64,000 bases of DNA from Aureimonas pseudogalii (GTDB lineage Bacteria > Pseudomonadota > Alphaproteobacteria > Rhizobiales > Rhizobiaceae), in the NCBI RefSeq assembly GCF_014196835.1, contig NZ_JACIEK010000007.1:62001-126000 (forward strand), given 5' to 3'. Below the pieces are notes generated by a model. That model saw only the letters and a program-made list of their open reading frames with translations. It was not told the DNA's origin and did no database searches. The number at the start of each line of letters is the position of its first letter. Position 1 is the stretch's first letter. Of this stretch, positions 29,533 to 38,644 are shown piece after piece. Both the position numbers and the translations under genes were made by a program.

Positions 29533-30494
29533 GCGCGGGCCAGCGCATCGCCTTCGTCGGCGAATGCATGATCGAGCTCTTCCATCGCCCCGGCGACGAG
29601 GCGGGCACGCTGCGCCGCACGGTGGGCGGCGACACGCTGAACGCCGCCGTCTACTGCCGCCGGGCGCTGGGCGAAACGGCGGGCGTCGCCGTGCATTACG
29701 TCACGCGGATCGGCGACGACCCGTTCGGCGCCGAGATCCCCGCCTTCATCGCAGCCGAGGGCGTCGAGACCGATCTCGTGACGGTCGCGCCTGGCGAGAC
29801 CACGGGCCTCTACGCCATCAGCCGCGACGCGAGCGGCGAGCGCTCCTTCGCATACTGGCGCTCGGCAGCCGCCGCGCGCCGCCTCTTCGCCGAAGGGCTC
29901 GACGCCGATCTCGAGCGGACGCTCGAAGGCTTCGACGCGCTCTGCTTCTCCGGCATCACGCTGGCGATCCTGTCGCCCATCGGCCGCACCCGCCTGCTCG
30001 ACCTCGCCCGGCGGATGAAGGCGGCGGGCCGCATCGTCGCCTTCGACGGGAACTACCGCCCGCGCCTCTGGGTCTCGAAGGAGGAGGCCAAGGCGGCGAT
30101 CGCCGAAGCCCATGCGAGCGCCAGCCTGTCGCTGCCCGGTCTCGACGACGAGCAGGCGCTGTTTGCCGACGTCGACGCGCGTTCCGCGACGACGCGCCTG
30201 CTGGCGATGGGCGCGAGCGCGGCGATCGTGAAGTCCGGGGGCGATCCGGCAATGGTCAGCGACGCCGCGGGTCTGCGCGAGATCGCCGGCGTCCCCGCCC
30301 CGCGCATCGTCGATACGACCTCGGCCGGCGACAGCTTCAACGGCGCGGCGCTCGCGGTGCTCCTCACCGGCGGCACGCTGGACGAGGCGGCACGCGCCGG
30401 GCACCGCATGGCCAGCCTCGTCATCGGCGAATATGGCGCGATCGTCCCGCGCGGCGCGACGGTCTGGCCGGAAGGGCCTCGCACCGGCCTCTAG
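29529..30494 (+). CDS. kdgK: Sugar kinase, 2-keto-3-deoxygluconate kinase type
   Basis: 321 residues. PfkB-family kinase: IAFVGECMIELFHR at the N-terminus, GGDTLNAAVYCRR for sugar binding, FDGNYRPRLW, and DTTSAGDSFNGAAL as the catalytic signature. The GECMIEL and DxNYRPxLW motifs fit KDG kinases. It would feed 2-keto-3-deoxy-6-phosphogluconate into the Entner-Doudoroff pathway. The ATG overlaps the rbsK stop, so the two kinases are made together. A 10-base-pair hairpin starts at its stop codon. Confidence 0.87.
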   Translation: MSAGQRIAFVGECMIELFHRPGDEAGTLRRTVGGDTLNAAVYCRRALGETAGVAVHYVTRIGDDPFGAEIPAFIAAEGVETDLVTVAPGETTGLYAISRDASGERSFAYWRSAAAARRLFAEGLDADLERTLEGFDALCFSGITLAILSPIGRTRLLDLARRMKAAGRIVAFDGNYRPRLWVSKEEAKAAIAEAHASASLSLPGLDDEQALFADVDARSATTRLLAMGASAAIVKSGGDPAMVSDAAGLREIAGVPAPRIVDTTSAGDSFNGAALAVLLTGGTLDEAARAGHRMASLVIGEYGAIVPRGATVWPEGPRTGL

Positions 30495-30520
30495 CTGCAG
30501 CGCACGCTTCGCGCTGCAGC
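30494..30520 (+). terminator. Hairpin after rbsK-kdgK
   Basis: Perfect 10-base-pair stem (arms 30494-30503 and 30511-30520) with a 7-base loop, beginning on the last base of the kdgK stop. No T tract follows, so it may terminate weakly or protect the 3' end of the mRNA. Confidence 0.55.
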
Positions 30521-30628
30521 ATCGAAAGACGGGCGGAGGGTCTTCCGCTTCCCTGTCTGGTGTCTACCCTTCTTGGTTGCGAACCGGCCTCATCGCCGCT
30601 TCGCCCAAGCAGGATGGGAGGCCAGCGC

Positions 30629-31819
30629 ATGAGCGGCAACAGAGGCGTCGTCTATCTCGGACCCGGCAAGGTCGAGGTCCAGTCCATCGACGATCCGAAA
30701 TTTTCGGCGCCGGACGGGCGCAAGATCGAGCACGCGGTGATCCTGCGCGTCGTCTCCACCAACATCTGCGGCTCCGACCAGCACATGGTGCGCGGCCGCA
30801 CCACGGCGCCGCAGGGCCTCGTGCTCGGCCACGAGATCACCGGCGAGGTCATCGAGAAGGGCGCCGACGTCGAGATGCTCAATGTCGGCGACCTCGTCTC
30901 GGTGCCGTTCAACGTCGCCTGCGGGCGCTGCCGCACCTGCCGCACGCTCGACACCGGCGTCTGCCTCACGGTCAATCCCGCACGCGCCGGCGGTGCCTTC
31001 GGCTATGTCGACATGGGCGGCTGGATCGGCGGGCAGGCCAAATACGTCATGGTGCCCTATGCCGACTTCAACCTTCTGCGCTTCCCCGACAAGGATCGGG
31101 CGATGGCGAAGATCCGCGATCTTACCATGCTCTCCGACATCCTGCCGACCGGCTTCCACGGCGCGGTGAAGGCCGGCGTCGGCGTCGGCTCCACCGTCTA
31201 TGTCGCGGGGGCCGGACCGGTCGGCTTGGCCGCCGCCGCCTCCGCCCGCATTCTTGGCGCGGCGGTGGTGATGATCGGCGACTTCAACAAGGAGAGGCTG
31301 GCCCACGCCAAAAAGGTCGGCTTCGAGCCGGTGGACCTTTCGCAGAGCGACCGGCTCGGCGAGATGGTGGCCGAGATCGTCGGCGTGCCCGAGGTGGACG
31401 CGGCGATCGACGCCGTCGGCTTCGAGGCGGTCGGCCATAGCGGCAAGGAGCAGCCGGCGGTTGTGCTCAACCAGATGATGGAGATCACCCGCGCCGCCGG
31501 CTCGATCGGCATTCCCGGCCTCTACGTGACGGAGGATCCCGGCGCCTCGGAGACCGCCGCCAAGCAGGGCAACCTGTCGCTGCGCTTCGGCCTCGGCTGG
31601 GCCAAGGCGCAGTCCTTCCACACCGGCCAGACCCCGGTGCTTCGCTACAATCGCCAGCTGATGACCGCGATCCTGCACGACCGCCTGCCCATCGCCGACA
31701 TCGTCAACGCCGAGATCATCTCGCTGGAAGACGCCGCGAAGGGCTACGAGAGCTTCGACAAGGGTGCGGCGACGAAATACGTGCTCGACCCCCACGGCGA
31801 CCTCGGCAAGGCCGCCTGA
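30629..31819 (+). CDS. fdhA: Glutathione-independent formaldehyde dehydrogenase
   Basis: 396 residues. Zinc medium-chain dehydrogenase that oxidises formaldehyde with tightly bound NAD and no thiol cofactor, as in Pseudomonas putida FdhA. Catalytic-zinc residues lie in STNICGSDQHMVRGRT and GHEITGEV; structural zinc cysteines in ACGRCRTCRTLDTGVC. The long insertion FGYVDMGGWIGGQAKYVMVPYAD and the Rossmann motif GAGPVGLAAAA are diagnostic for the subgroup. A GGGAGG site precedes the ATG. It detoxifies formaldehyde, which suits a plant-surface or methyl-compound lifestyle (inference). Monocistronic. Confidence 0.93.
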   Translation: MSGNRGVVYLGPGKVEVQSIDDPKFSAPDGRKIEHAVILRVVSTNICGSDQHMVRGRTTAPQGLVLGHEITGEVIEKGADVEMLNVGDLVSVPFNVACGRCRTCRTLDTGVCLTVNPARAGGAFGYVDMGGWIGGQAKYVMVPYADFNLLRFPDKDRAMAKIRDLTMLSDILPTGFHGAVKAGVGVGSTVYVAGAGPVGLAAAASARILGAAVVMIGDFNKERLAHAKKVGFEPVDLSQSDRLGEMVAEIVGVPEVDAAIDAVGFEAVGHSGKEQPAVVLNQMMEITRAAGSIGIPGLYVTEDPGASETAAKQGNLSLRFGLGWAKAQSFHTGQTPVLRYNRQLMTAILHDRLPIADIVNAEIISLEDAAKGYESFDKGAATKYVLDPHGDLGKAA

Positions 31820-31832
31820 CGGGCAAACGAAA

Positions 31833-31860
31833 GCGGCGCGGGAGAGGCCTCCCGCGCCGC
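31833..31860. terminator. Terminator between convergent genes
   Basis: Perfect 11-base-pair GC stem (arms 31833-31843 and 31850-31860) with a 6-base loop, between the stops of fdhA (plus) and the molybdenum hydroxylase operon (minus). Only on the minus side does a partial T run follow (TTTCGTTT), so it should work best for the hydroxylase operon. Confidence 0.65.
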
Positions 31861-31958
31861 GTCCATCAACCAAACCGGCGATCCGCCGCCATCGAAGCTG
31901 CGACCTTCTCCCCCGGCGGGAAGAAGGGAAGCCGCCGCATCCGTTTCGTCGGTAGTGC

Positions 31959-34202
31959 CTACTCCGCCGCCTCGCGGAAGCTCGGGCGCGGCATGCCGGC
32001 GATCACCTTGTCGAGCGTCATCGGATAGTCGCGCACCCGCACGCCGCAGGCGTTGTAGATCGCGTTCGTCACCGCCGCGCCGACGCCCGACAGCGCGAGC
32101 TCGCCGATGCCCTTGGCCGCCAGCGGGCTCGCCGCGTGGTCGCGCTCGGGCAGGAGCACCACTTCGAGCTGCGGCACGTCGGCATTCACCGGCACGTGGT
32201 ATTCCGCGAGATCATGGTTCACCAGAAGGCCGGTGCGCGTGTCGATCACCAGTTCCTCGTGCAGCGCCGAGCCGATGCCGAAGATCTGCCCGCCGTAGCA
32301 CTGCGAGGTCGCGGTCTTCTCGTTGAGGATGCGGCCGGCGGCGGCCACCGTCAGCAGGCGGCGAACCCGCGTCTCGCCGGTGAAGGCGTTGACGGCCACT
32401 TCGCAGAAATGCGCGCCGTAGCTCGCCTGATGGGTCGCCTTGTACTGCTTTCCGGGCGCGAACTGGCCGGTGACGACGAGGTCCTCGCCGGCCAGAACCT
32501 GCGCGAAGGACGTCTGCCGGTTGCCGGCAATCGCCGTGCCGTCCTTCAGCGTCAGGTCGTAGGGCGCGACGTCCAGCTTCTTCGCCAGCGCCTCGATGAT
32601 CCCTTCGCAGGCCGCGTAGACCGACGAGCCCGCCGAGTTGGCGCCCCACGAGCCGCCCGATCCCGGCGACTGCGGCAGCTCGCTGTCGCCGAGCTTCACC
32701 GCCACCTTGTCGGGATCGAGACCCAGCATCTCCGCCGCGATCTGGCGCAGGATCGTGTAGGTGCCCGTGCCGATGTCGGTCATGTCGGTCTCGATGAGCG
32801 CCGACCCGTCGGTGGCCAGCGTCACGCGCGCCGAGGATTGCTGCAGCATGTTCTTGCGCGAGGCCGCGGCCATGCCGGTACCGATCAGCCATTCGCCTTC
32901 GCGGCGCGTGCCCGGCCGCAACGCACGCTTCTCCCAACCGAAGCGCTTGGCCCCCTCGTCCATGCATTCGACCAGCATGCGCGAGGACCAAGGCAGACCC
33001 TCCTGCGGATCGACGGCCGGCTCGTTCAGCTTGCGGAACTGAATGGGATCGAGGCCGAGCTTCTCGGCCATCTCGTCCATCGCGTTCTCGGTGGCGAGCA
33101 TGCCGACGGCTTCGCCGGGCGCGCGCATCGAGGCGCCGAGCAGAATGTTGACGTCCGCCTTCCAGTGCCGGACCTGCCGATTGTCGCCGCCATAGAGGAA
33201 GACGGTGGAGATGCCGGCGGGCTCGAACCCGTCGTCGCCCGGCGTGTTGCCGGTGGTGGTGTCGTGGCCGATCGCGGTGATCACGCCTTCCTTCGTGGTG
33301 CCGATGCGCACCCGCTGGATCGTGTCGGGCCGGCGGCTCGTGACCTGATAGACCTGCTGGCGGGTCAGAGCGAGCTTCACCGGCCGGTCGATCTCCTTGG
33401 CCGCCAGTGCCGCGAACACGGCCTCCGGCGAGATGCCGAGCTTGCCGCCGAAGCCGCCGCCCACATAGGGGCTGACGATGCGCACGTGCTTCTTGTTGAT
33501 GCCGAGCGCGGCCGCGAGCTGGCCGACATTGGTGCAGACGAGCTGGTAGGAGCCGTAGAGCGTCAGGTCGTCGCCGTCCCAGACCGCCACGGACGTGTGC
33601 GGCTCCATCGCCGAATGGCTGTGGCTCGGCGTCGTGTAGGTCGCGTCGAACGTCACCTCGGCCGCGCCGAAGGCGGTGTCGAAGTCGCCCTTCTCGGTCA
33701 TCGAGGGCATGGTCTGCTCGCCGGGGTCGAACGCGTTGCCCTTCTCGGCGTGGAGATCGTACTTGCCCGCCGTCTCCTTGTACTCGACGTGGACGAGCCG
33801 CGAGGCGTCGCGCGCGATCTCGAAGCTCTCGGCGACGACGAGGCAGATTGGCTGGCCGAAATGCGTCACCTTGCCCCCGATCGCCGCGGGCTTGGCGTCG
33901 CTCGGATCGGCGGAGGCGCGAACCCCGTGCTTGTCGATCACGACATGCAGGACGCCCGGCATCGCCATCGCCGCGTCGGTGTCGATTGACACGATGTCGG
34001 CCGACCCGACGCTCGACGTGACGAGATAGCCGTATGCGACCTTGCTGGCATGCTGGTGCTCGTAGGCGTAGGGCGCCTTGCCCGAGACCTTCAGCGGGCC
34101 TTCCAGCCGGTCGATGCCCTTGCCGATGACGTTCTGCACGCCGCGGTCGAGACGCGTCTCGCCGATCGGCTCGTCCATCTTGATGCTGTGCGTATCCATC
34201 AT
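31959..34202 (-). CDS. paoC: Molybdenum hydroxylase large subunit (PaoC/XdhB-like)
   Basis: 747 residues. Xanthine dehydrogenase-family subunit that binds the molybdenum cofactor and hydroxylates aldehydes or N-heterocycles. [14 protein letters not shown] and [17 protein letters not shown] are cofactor-binding segments; [14 protein letters not shown] and the C-terminal [19 protein letters not shown] include the catalytic Glu. Organisation as separate large, FAD and Fe-S subunits with a 4Fe-4S-type FAD subunit matches E. coli PaoABC aldehyde oxidoreductase. The ATG overlaps the paoB stop by four bases. The true substrate is unknown. Confidence 0.88.
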   Translation of the reverse strand: MMDTHSIKMDEPIGETRLDRGVQNVIGKGIDRLEGPLKVSGKAPYAYEHQHASKVAYGYLVTSSVGSADIVSIDTDAAMAMPGVLHVVIDKHGVRASADPSDAKPAAIGGKVTHFGQPICLVVAESFEIARDASRLVHVEYKETAGKYDLHAEKGNAFDPGEQTMPSMTEKGDFDTAFGAAEVTFDATYTTPSHSHSAMEPHTSVAVWDGDDLTLYGSYQLVCTNVGQLAAALGINKKHVRIVSPYVGGGFGGKLGISPEAVFAALAAKEIDRPVKLALTRQQVYQVTSRRPDTIQRVRIGTTKEGVITAIGHDTTTGNTPGDDGFEPAGISTVFLYGGDNRQVRHWKADVNILLGASMRAPGEAVGMLATENAMDEMAEKLGLDPIQFRKLNEPAVDPQEGLPWSSRMLVECMDEGAKRFGWEKRALRPGTRREGEWLIGTGMAAASRKNMLQQSSARVTLATDGSALIETDMTDIGTGTYTILRQIAAEMLGLDPDKVAVKLGDSELPQSPGSGGSWGANSAGSSVYAACEGIIEALAKKLDVAPYDLTLKDGTAIAGNRQTSFAQVLAGEDLVVTGQFAPGKQYKATHQASYGAHFCEVAVNAFTGETRVRRLLTVAAAGRILNEKTATSQCYGGQIFGIGSALHEELVIDTRTGLLVNHDLAEYHVPVNADVPQLEVVLLPERDHAASPLAAKGIGELALSGVGAAVTNAIYNACGVRVRDYPMTLDKVIAGMPRPSFREAAE

Positions 34203-35182
34203 GCGTCTCCGCGTGTCGCTTCGTCGAGGACGGCCGGCAGAACCCGGCGCATCAGCTCGATCTTGAAGTCGTTGTCACCGTGCCCCTTGGCCTCAGTGAG
34301 CAGAATGTCGGCGGCCTTGGCAAACAGGGCCTCGCCGGGCGCCCGCCATTTCAGGGCGGCTTCCACCGCCCCGTCGCGCCAGGGTACGGTGCCGATGCCG
34401 CCGAAGCCCAGGCGGATATCGGCGATGATGCCGCCTTCCATCCGAGCGACGGCCGCCACCGAGACGAGCGCGAAGGCGTAGGACGCGCGATCGCGCACCT
34501 TGCGGTAGAGATGCGTGCCACCCAAGGGCTTGGGCAGCACGATGGCGGTGATGAGTTCGCCGGCCTCGAGGTTGGTCTCGCGCTCGGGCGTCGCGCCGGG
34601 CATGCGATGAAGCTCGGCGACCGGGATGCGACGGGTCGAGCCGTCCGCTTTCACCGTTTCCACTTCGGCGTCGAGCACGCGCATCGCCACCGCCATGTCG
34701 GAGGGGTGCGTCGCGATGCACTGGTCGGACGTGCCGAGGATGGCGAGGATGCGGTTGAAGCCGTCCATCGCGTCGCAGCCGGTGCCGGGCTCGCGCTTGT
34801 TGCAGCGGGCGTTGGTCTCGTAGAAATAGCCGCAGCGCGTGCGCTGCAGGAGATTGCCGCCGGTGGTCGCCTTGTTGCGCAGCTGCCCCGAGGCGCCCGC
34901 CAGCAATGCGCGCGACAGCACCGCGTAGTCGCGTCGGATGCGCTCGTCGGCGGCCAGATCGCTGTTGGTCACGAGCGCGCCGATGCGCAGGCCCTCACCC
35001 TCGGCCTCGATCGTGTTCAGCGGCAGCCGGGTGATGTCGACGAGCTTCGACGGGGTCTCGATCTGCAGCTTCATCAGGTCGAGGAGGTTGGTGCCCCCGG
35101 CGATGAACTTGGTGGCGGCGCCGGCGGCGATGGCCGCCGCCTCACCGGCGCTGGTGGCGCGGGAATATTCGAACTGTTTCAT
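34199..35182 (-). CDS. paoB: Molybdenum hydroxylase FAD subunit (PaoB-like)
   Basis: 327 residues. Carries electrons from the molybdenum site to an acceptor through [21 protein letters not shown] binds [22 protein letters not shown] leads into a cysteine-rich insertion (Cys residues between about 115 and 140, in [16 protein letters not shown] and PGTGCDA), which in PaoB and 4-hydroxybenzoyl-CoA reductase holds an extra 4Fe-4S cluster. The C-terminal CODH FAD domain is complete. Its start overlaps the paoA stop and its stop overlaps the paoC start, so subunit synthesis is coupled. Confidence 0.9.
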   Translation of the reverse strand: MKQFEYSRATSAGEAAAIAAGAATKFIAGGTNLLDLMKLQIETPSKLVDITRLPLNTIEAEGEGLRIGALVTNSDLAADERIRRDYAVLSRALLAGASGQLRNKATTGGNLLQRTRCGYFYETNARCNKREPGTGCDAMDGFNRILAILGTSDQCIATHPSDMAVAMRVLDAEVETVKADGSTRRIPVAELHRMPGATPERETNLEAGELITAIVLPKPLGGTHLYRKVRDRASYAFALVSVAAVARMEGGIIADIRLGFGGIGTVPWRDGAVEAALKWRAPGEALFAKAADILLTEAKGHGDNDFKIELMRRVLPAVLDEATRGDA

Positions 35183-35682
35183 GCCGCGGCCTTGTCCTTC
35201 ACGGTGCGGATCGCATCGACGATGTTGGGATAGGCCGAGCAGCGGCAGAGATTGCCGCTCATGCGCTCGGAGATCTCGGCGTCGGTCAGGTCGGTGCGGC
35301 CTTCGAGGTCGGCCGTCACGTTGCTCGGCCAGTTGTCGCGAGCCTCGCCGAGCATGCCGACGGCCGACATGATCTGGCCGGGCGTGCAGTAGCCGCACTG
35401 GTAGCCGTCATGGTGGAGGAAGCTCTCCTGCATCGGGTGCAGGTTCTCGGGCACGCCGAGGCCCTCGATCGTGACGATCTCGTCGCCCTCGTGCATCACG
35501 GCGAGCGTCAGGCAGGAATTGATGCGCCGGCCGTTGACCAGGATCGTGCAGGCGCCGCACTGGCCGTGGTCGCAGCCCTTCTTCGATCCCGTGAGCGCCA
35601 GATGGTCGCGCAGCACGTCGAGAAGCGTCGTGCGCGGATCGACCTCCAGCGTGTGCGACATCCCATTGATCGTGAGTTGCAT
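35179..35682 (-). CDS. paoA: Molybdenum hydroxylase 2Fe-2S subunit (PaoA-like)
   Basis: 167 residues. Holds two 2Fe-2S clusters: plant-ferredoxin type with Cys37, 42, 45 and 57 ([15 protein letters not shown]), and the four-helix type with Cys96, 99, 146 and 148 ([17 protein letters not shown]). Unlike E. coli PaoA it has no twin-arginine leader, so the complex is predicted to be cytoplasmic. First gene of the operon; AAGGAG precedes the ATG, and a perfect 19-base palindrome sits just upstream. Confidence 0.93.
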   Translation of the reverse strand: MQLTINGMSHTLEVDPRTTLLDVLRDHLALTGSKKGCDHGQCGACTILVNGRRINSCLTLAVMHEGDEIVTIEGLGVPENLHPMQESFLHHDGYQCGYCTPGQIMSAVGMLGEARDNWPSNVTADLEGRTDLTDAEISERMSGNLCRCSAYPNIVDAIRTVKDKAAA

Positions 35683-35701
35683 CTCGTGCCGCTCCTTAAA
35701 A

Positions 35702-35720
35702 CGTTTCCAAGTTGGAAACG
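35702..35720. promoter_or_regulatory. Palindromic operator before the hydroxylase operon
   Basis: CGTTTCCAAGTTGGAAACG is a perfect inverted repeat of two 9-base arms around one central base. It lies 20-38 bases upstream of the paoA ATG, between the likely promoter and the ribosome-binding site, a position fit for a dimeric repressor. No regulator gene is adjacent. Nothing else in the 99-base gap to anmK. Confidence 0.7.
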
Positions 35721-35781
35721 CAGCTAGGGCGACATGGCTGCAATCAAACGCCGCGGGCGGGAATTGTCATCGTCCGCGACT

Positions 35782-36915
35782 TCATCTCGCGCGAGGGGCT
35801 GGCGGCAGCGCCACGCGCCCGCCCGTCATCGGCGCGGGAACGCCGGTCGTGGTGGGATAGCTGATCGGCAGGCCCTCCAGCACGCGAACGGCGAGGAAGG
35901 CGAAGCATTCCGCCTCCACCGCGTCGCCATGCAGGCCGCAGGCGTCGGCATCCACCACCTCGACGCCGGCGCGCGCCGCGATCTCGCGCATCAGCACGGG
36001 ATTGCGCCGCCCGCCGCCCGAAACGATCAGCCGTGTCGGTCGCTTGGGCAGGAGATCGAGCGCCCGCCCCACCGAGCCGGCGGTGAAGGCCGTGAGGAGC
36101 GCCGCGCCGTCCTCGGTCGAAAGGCCGTCCGCCATGCGGGCGGTGAAGTCGTTGCGGTCGAGCGATTTCGGATAGGGACGACCGCAATAGGGATGCTCGA
36201 GCAGCGTCGCCAGCCGCGCCTCGTCGACATGGCCCTTGGCGGCCGCCACGCCGTCGCGGTCCATCTCGGCCTTGGCCTTCTGGCCCATCCAGTCGTTGAG
36301 CGGGGCGTTGGCGGGGCCGGTGTCGAAGGCCTGCATCGTGCCGTCGGCGGTGACCCAGGTGACGTTGGCGACGCCGCCGAGATTGAGGAAGGCGGTGTTC
36401 TCGCCCGCGCCCAGCCTTCGCAGCAGCGCGCGGTGATAGAGCGGGGCGAGCGGGGCGCCCTGCCCGCCCGCCGCCACGTCGCGCGAGCGGAAGTCGAAGG
36501 CGACGGGAATGCCGAGCCGCTCGCTCATCAGGGCGCCGTCGCCGAGCTGGCGCGTCGCGCCCGGCCGCTCGGGCGTGCGGGCCCGGTGCAGCACGGTCTG
36601 CCCGTGAAAGCCGATGACGCCGATGTCTTCGGCCGGAAGTCCCTCGTCCTCGAGAAACGAGGCGACCGCGTCGGACTGGGCGATCGTCAAGGCCCGCTCG
36701 GCCTCGGCGAAGATTGCCGGCTCGGGCCCCTCGAAGGCCCAGCTGGCCGCCGCCGCGAGCGTCTCTTTCAGGAGCGGGCGCAGGTCGCGCGGATAGGGCG
36801 CCAGCATCGCCGGCCCCATCTCCTCGATGCTCTCGCCATCCGTTCGCACCATCGCGATGTCGACGTTTCCGTCGAGCACCGTTCCGGTCATCAGACCGAT
36901 CGCCCAGATCGACAT
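35782..36915 (-). CDS. anmK: Anhydro-N-acetylmuramic acid kinase
   Basis: 377 residues. Phosphorylates and opens 1,6-anhydroMurNAc released from peptidoglycan, giving MurNAc-6-phosphate for recycling. The ATP-binding motif reads [13 protein letters not shown] rather than the usual [33 protein letters not shown] and [14 protein letters not shown] are the other family signatures, the last with the catalytic Asp. ATG at 36915; the frame runs upstream without homology. It lies 95 bases downstream of the DUF2793 gene and converges on no gene. The lytic transglycosylase in this window supplies such substrate. Confidence 0.92.
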   Translation of the reverse strand: MSIWAIGLMTGTVLDGNVDIAMVRTDGESIEEMGPAMLAPYPRDLRPLLKETLAAAASWAFEGPEPAIFAEAERALTIAQSDAVASFLEDEGLPAEDIGVIGFHGQTVLHRARTPERPGATRQLGDGALMSERLGIPVAFDFRSRDVAAGGQGAPLAPLYHRALLRRLGAGENTAFLNLGGVANVTWVTADGTMQAFDTGPANAPLNDWMGQKAKAEMDRDGVAAAKGHVDEARLATLLEHPYCGRPYPKSLDRNDFTARMADGLSTEDGAALLTAFTAGSVGRALDLLPKRPTRLIVSGGGRRNPVLMREIAARAGVEVVDADACGLHGDAVEAECFAFLAVRVLEGLPISYPTTTGVPAPMTGGRVALPPAPRAR

Positions 36916-37010
36916 CGCGCGCTCCTGATTCTGCCGCTCGCCTGCTCCTAACCTGTCGCACGACAAAACGGGAGCCAGGCTGACGACGACGTGACTCGGC
37001 CGGACAAGCT

Positions 37011-37859
37011 TCAGACAACAGGCGCGCGGTCGGTCAGCCGGCGCCAAAGCACCCCGTCCGAGAAGGCGACCACCGCGCCGCCCGCATCGTCCGACACGAA
37101 GGCGATCTGCCCCGCACCGGTGCCTGCCGGCGGCAGGTCGGCCTTGGCGAAGGCGCGCAGCCGCAGCGTTCCCGCCACGTCCAGCGCGCAGACCGGCGTG
37201 CCGCCGCCGCCGAGCGCCACATGCCCCGTGGCGGCCTCCACCCGCAGCGCGTCGCGAAAGGCCGCGCCGTCAGCCGAGACGCGCAGCGCCAGGTCGTCGC
37301 TGCCCACCAGCCCGAACTCGGCGCGGCCCGAAAAGCCGGTCTGGAAGACCACCGAGGCGGTGCGCGACGTTGCCGCCTTGTTGATGACCTTGCGGGCGTC
37401 GCCGCTGCCGGGCGTGCGCGCATCGTACGTCAGAAGCTCGGCGTCGGCGGCGACCGTCAGGCGGTTGCCGTCGCTGGCGTCGGCATTGATGCCGAGCCGG
37501 CCGAGCCCTCGCGTCAGCGGCGCGGCCGACCAGTGCCCCTCGTGGCGCACGACAAGGCCGCCGCGGTCGCCGACATGGACGATCTGGCCCTCCACCGGCT
37601 CGACCTCGACGAAGGCACCGTTCTCGAAGAGCGCGAGCGCTCCCTCCTCCATCGCGCTCCAGCGCGGCCCCGCGCGCCCGGCCGGCAGAATGTAGAGATC
37701 GCCCTCCGCGGCGGAGACCGGTTCCTGCACCGTCGTCGCCGAGACCACGCGGGTCTGCACGAGCACGTCGAGACGGCGCAACGCCTCGTTGTGGGTCAGA
37801 TGCTTCAGGGCCTGCTGTGGCAGGAGATAGGGAAGAGCGAGACGCGAGGACGCATTCAT
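37011..37859 (-). CDS. DUF2793 domain protein
   Basis: 282 residues. Residues 8-110 match the DUF2793 pattern: [27 protein letters not shown], then [10 protein letters not shown] and [22 protein letters not shown]. The rest is beta-rich and Gly/Ala-rich, ending [17 protein letters not shown]. No signal peptide. From memory, DUF2793 proteins occur in prophages and among head-spike genes of the Rhodobacter gene transfer agent, where they help binding to the cell capsule. No capsid or tail gene is near, so this is an orphan. Function unknown. Confidence 0.78.
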   Translation of the reverse strand: MNASSRLALPYLLPQQALKHLTHNEALRRLDVLVQTRVVSATTVQEPVSAAEGDLYILPAGRAGPRWSAMEEGALALFENGAFVEVEPVEGQIVHVGDRGGLVVRHEGHWSAAPLTRGLGRLGINADASDGNRLTVAADAELLTYDARTPGSGDARKVINKAATSRTASVVFQTGFSGRAEFGLVGSDDLALRVSADGAAFRDALRVEAATGHVALGGGGTPVCALDVAGTLRLRAFAKADLPPAGTGAGQIAFVSDDAGGAVVAFSDGVLWRRLTDRAPVV

Positions 37860-38168
37860 GCGGGAACTCCGGTTGGACGAGGCCGCAGTCTAGGATGCGC
37901 CTGGAGATGCGGGGATAGATCGGTGCGAAGACCGGCCCTCGCCTCGCAAGGAGGCCGACGTCTGGAGCGCTGTAACCTGCTCGCCACAGTTGCATTTGGT
38001 TCCCGCAAAAGATGCAATTTTTAGTTGCAGGAGCGATGAGAAATATGGCCCTGTCACCTCCAGCAACCTGCCGCAGCGGCAGATCATCCATCCTAGAAGC
38101 ATGCCGTCTCGCCGCGAAGGTTTCGCGACGCGAACTGGCGTGACGTCGAGGGAACCGGGAGAGCCGAC
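37860..38168. promoter_or_regulatory. Divergent regulatory gap before the surface cassette
   Basis: 309 bases without a gene. The stretch 37981-38050 is markedly AT-rich for this genome and contains TTGCAT (37990-37995) and ATGCAA (38012-38017) as an inverted repeat, plus a further TTGCA at 38025. A GGGAG ribosome-binding site precedes the ATG at 38169. The promoter of the cassette is likely here, but I cannot place -35/-10 boxes with confidence. Confidence 0.4.
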
Positions 38169-38636
38169 ATGGGCAGAGTGCGACGGACGGGGACGGTTTT
38201 GCTGTCGATCGCATCGATGCTCGGCGCGTCGGTGCCGTCCCTGGCGCAGAACACCGTCAGCCCAGCCTCCGACTGGAACGGAAACTACGGGTTTTCTTCG
38301 ACCGCCGACAAGAACCTCCGACTGCTGCAGACCGACGTGCTGCGCAAGAACGAGGAGGGCTACTACGAGTCGCTGGGCAAGACGCAGATCACCTCCAACA
38401 ACATCATCCACTACGGCGACGAGATCGGCACGCAGACGAACAAGACCGTCAACGACATCGAGCAGCAGACCACTGCCATCGGCGCGGTGAACAACTCCAC
38501 GAACAACATCGACATTTCCGGCCGTGGCAACATCAACGTGGCGACGAGCAACGAGGCGACGTCGCGCGGCTGCCAGGACGGGCATGTGTCCATCGACTCC
38601 TCCCCGGCCTCCGCCGCGCTGCCGACCTGCAACTGA
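38169..38636 (+). CDS. hfaA: Secreted Asn/Thr-rich protein, probable HfaA-like holdfast anchor
   Basis: 155 residues. Signal peptide (about 1-26, SLA-QN), then a mature part rich in Asn, Thr, Ser and Ile: DWNGNYGFSSTADKNLRLLQ, TSNNIIHYGDEIGTQTNKTV, NNSTNNIDISGRGNINVATS. Two Cys (135 and 154) flank the C-terminus. Composition and the place right before a CsgG/HfaB gene resemble HfaA of Caulobacter, a surface protein that anchors the polysaccharide holdfast. The HfaA name is an inference from context and pattern, not a certain homology. Eight bases separate it from the next gene. Confidence 0.6.
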   Translation: MGRVRRTGTVLLSIASMLGASVPSLAQNTVSPASDWNGNYGFSSTADKNLRLLQTDVLRKNEEGYYESLGKTQITSNNIIHYGDEIGTQTNKTVNDIEQQTTAIGAVNNSTNNIDISGRGNINVATSNEATSRGCQDGHVSIDSSPASAALPTCN

Positions 38637-38644
38637 GGCGTGCA

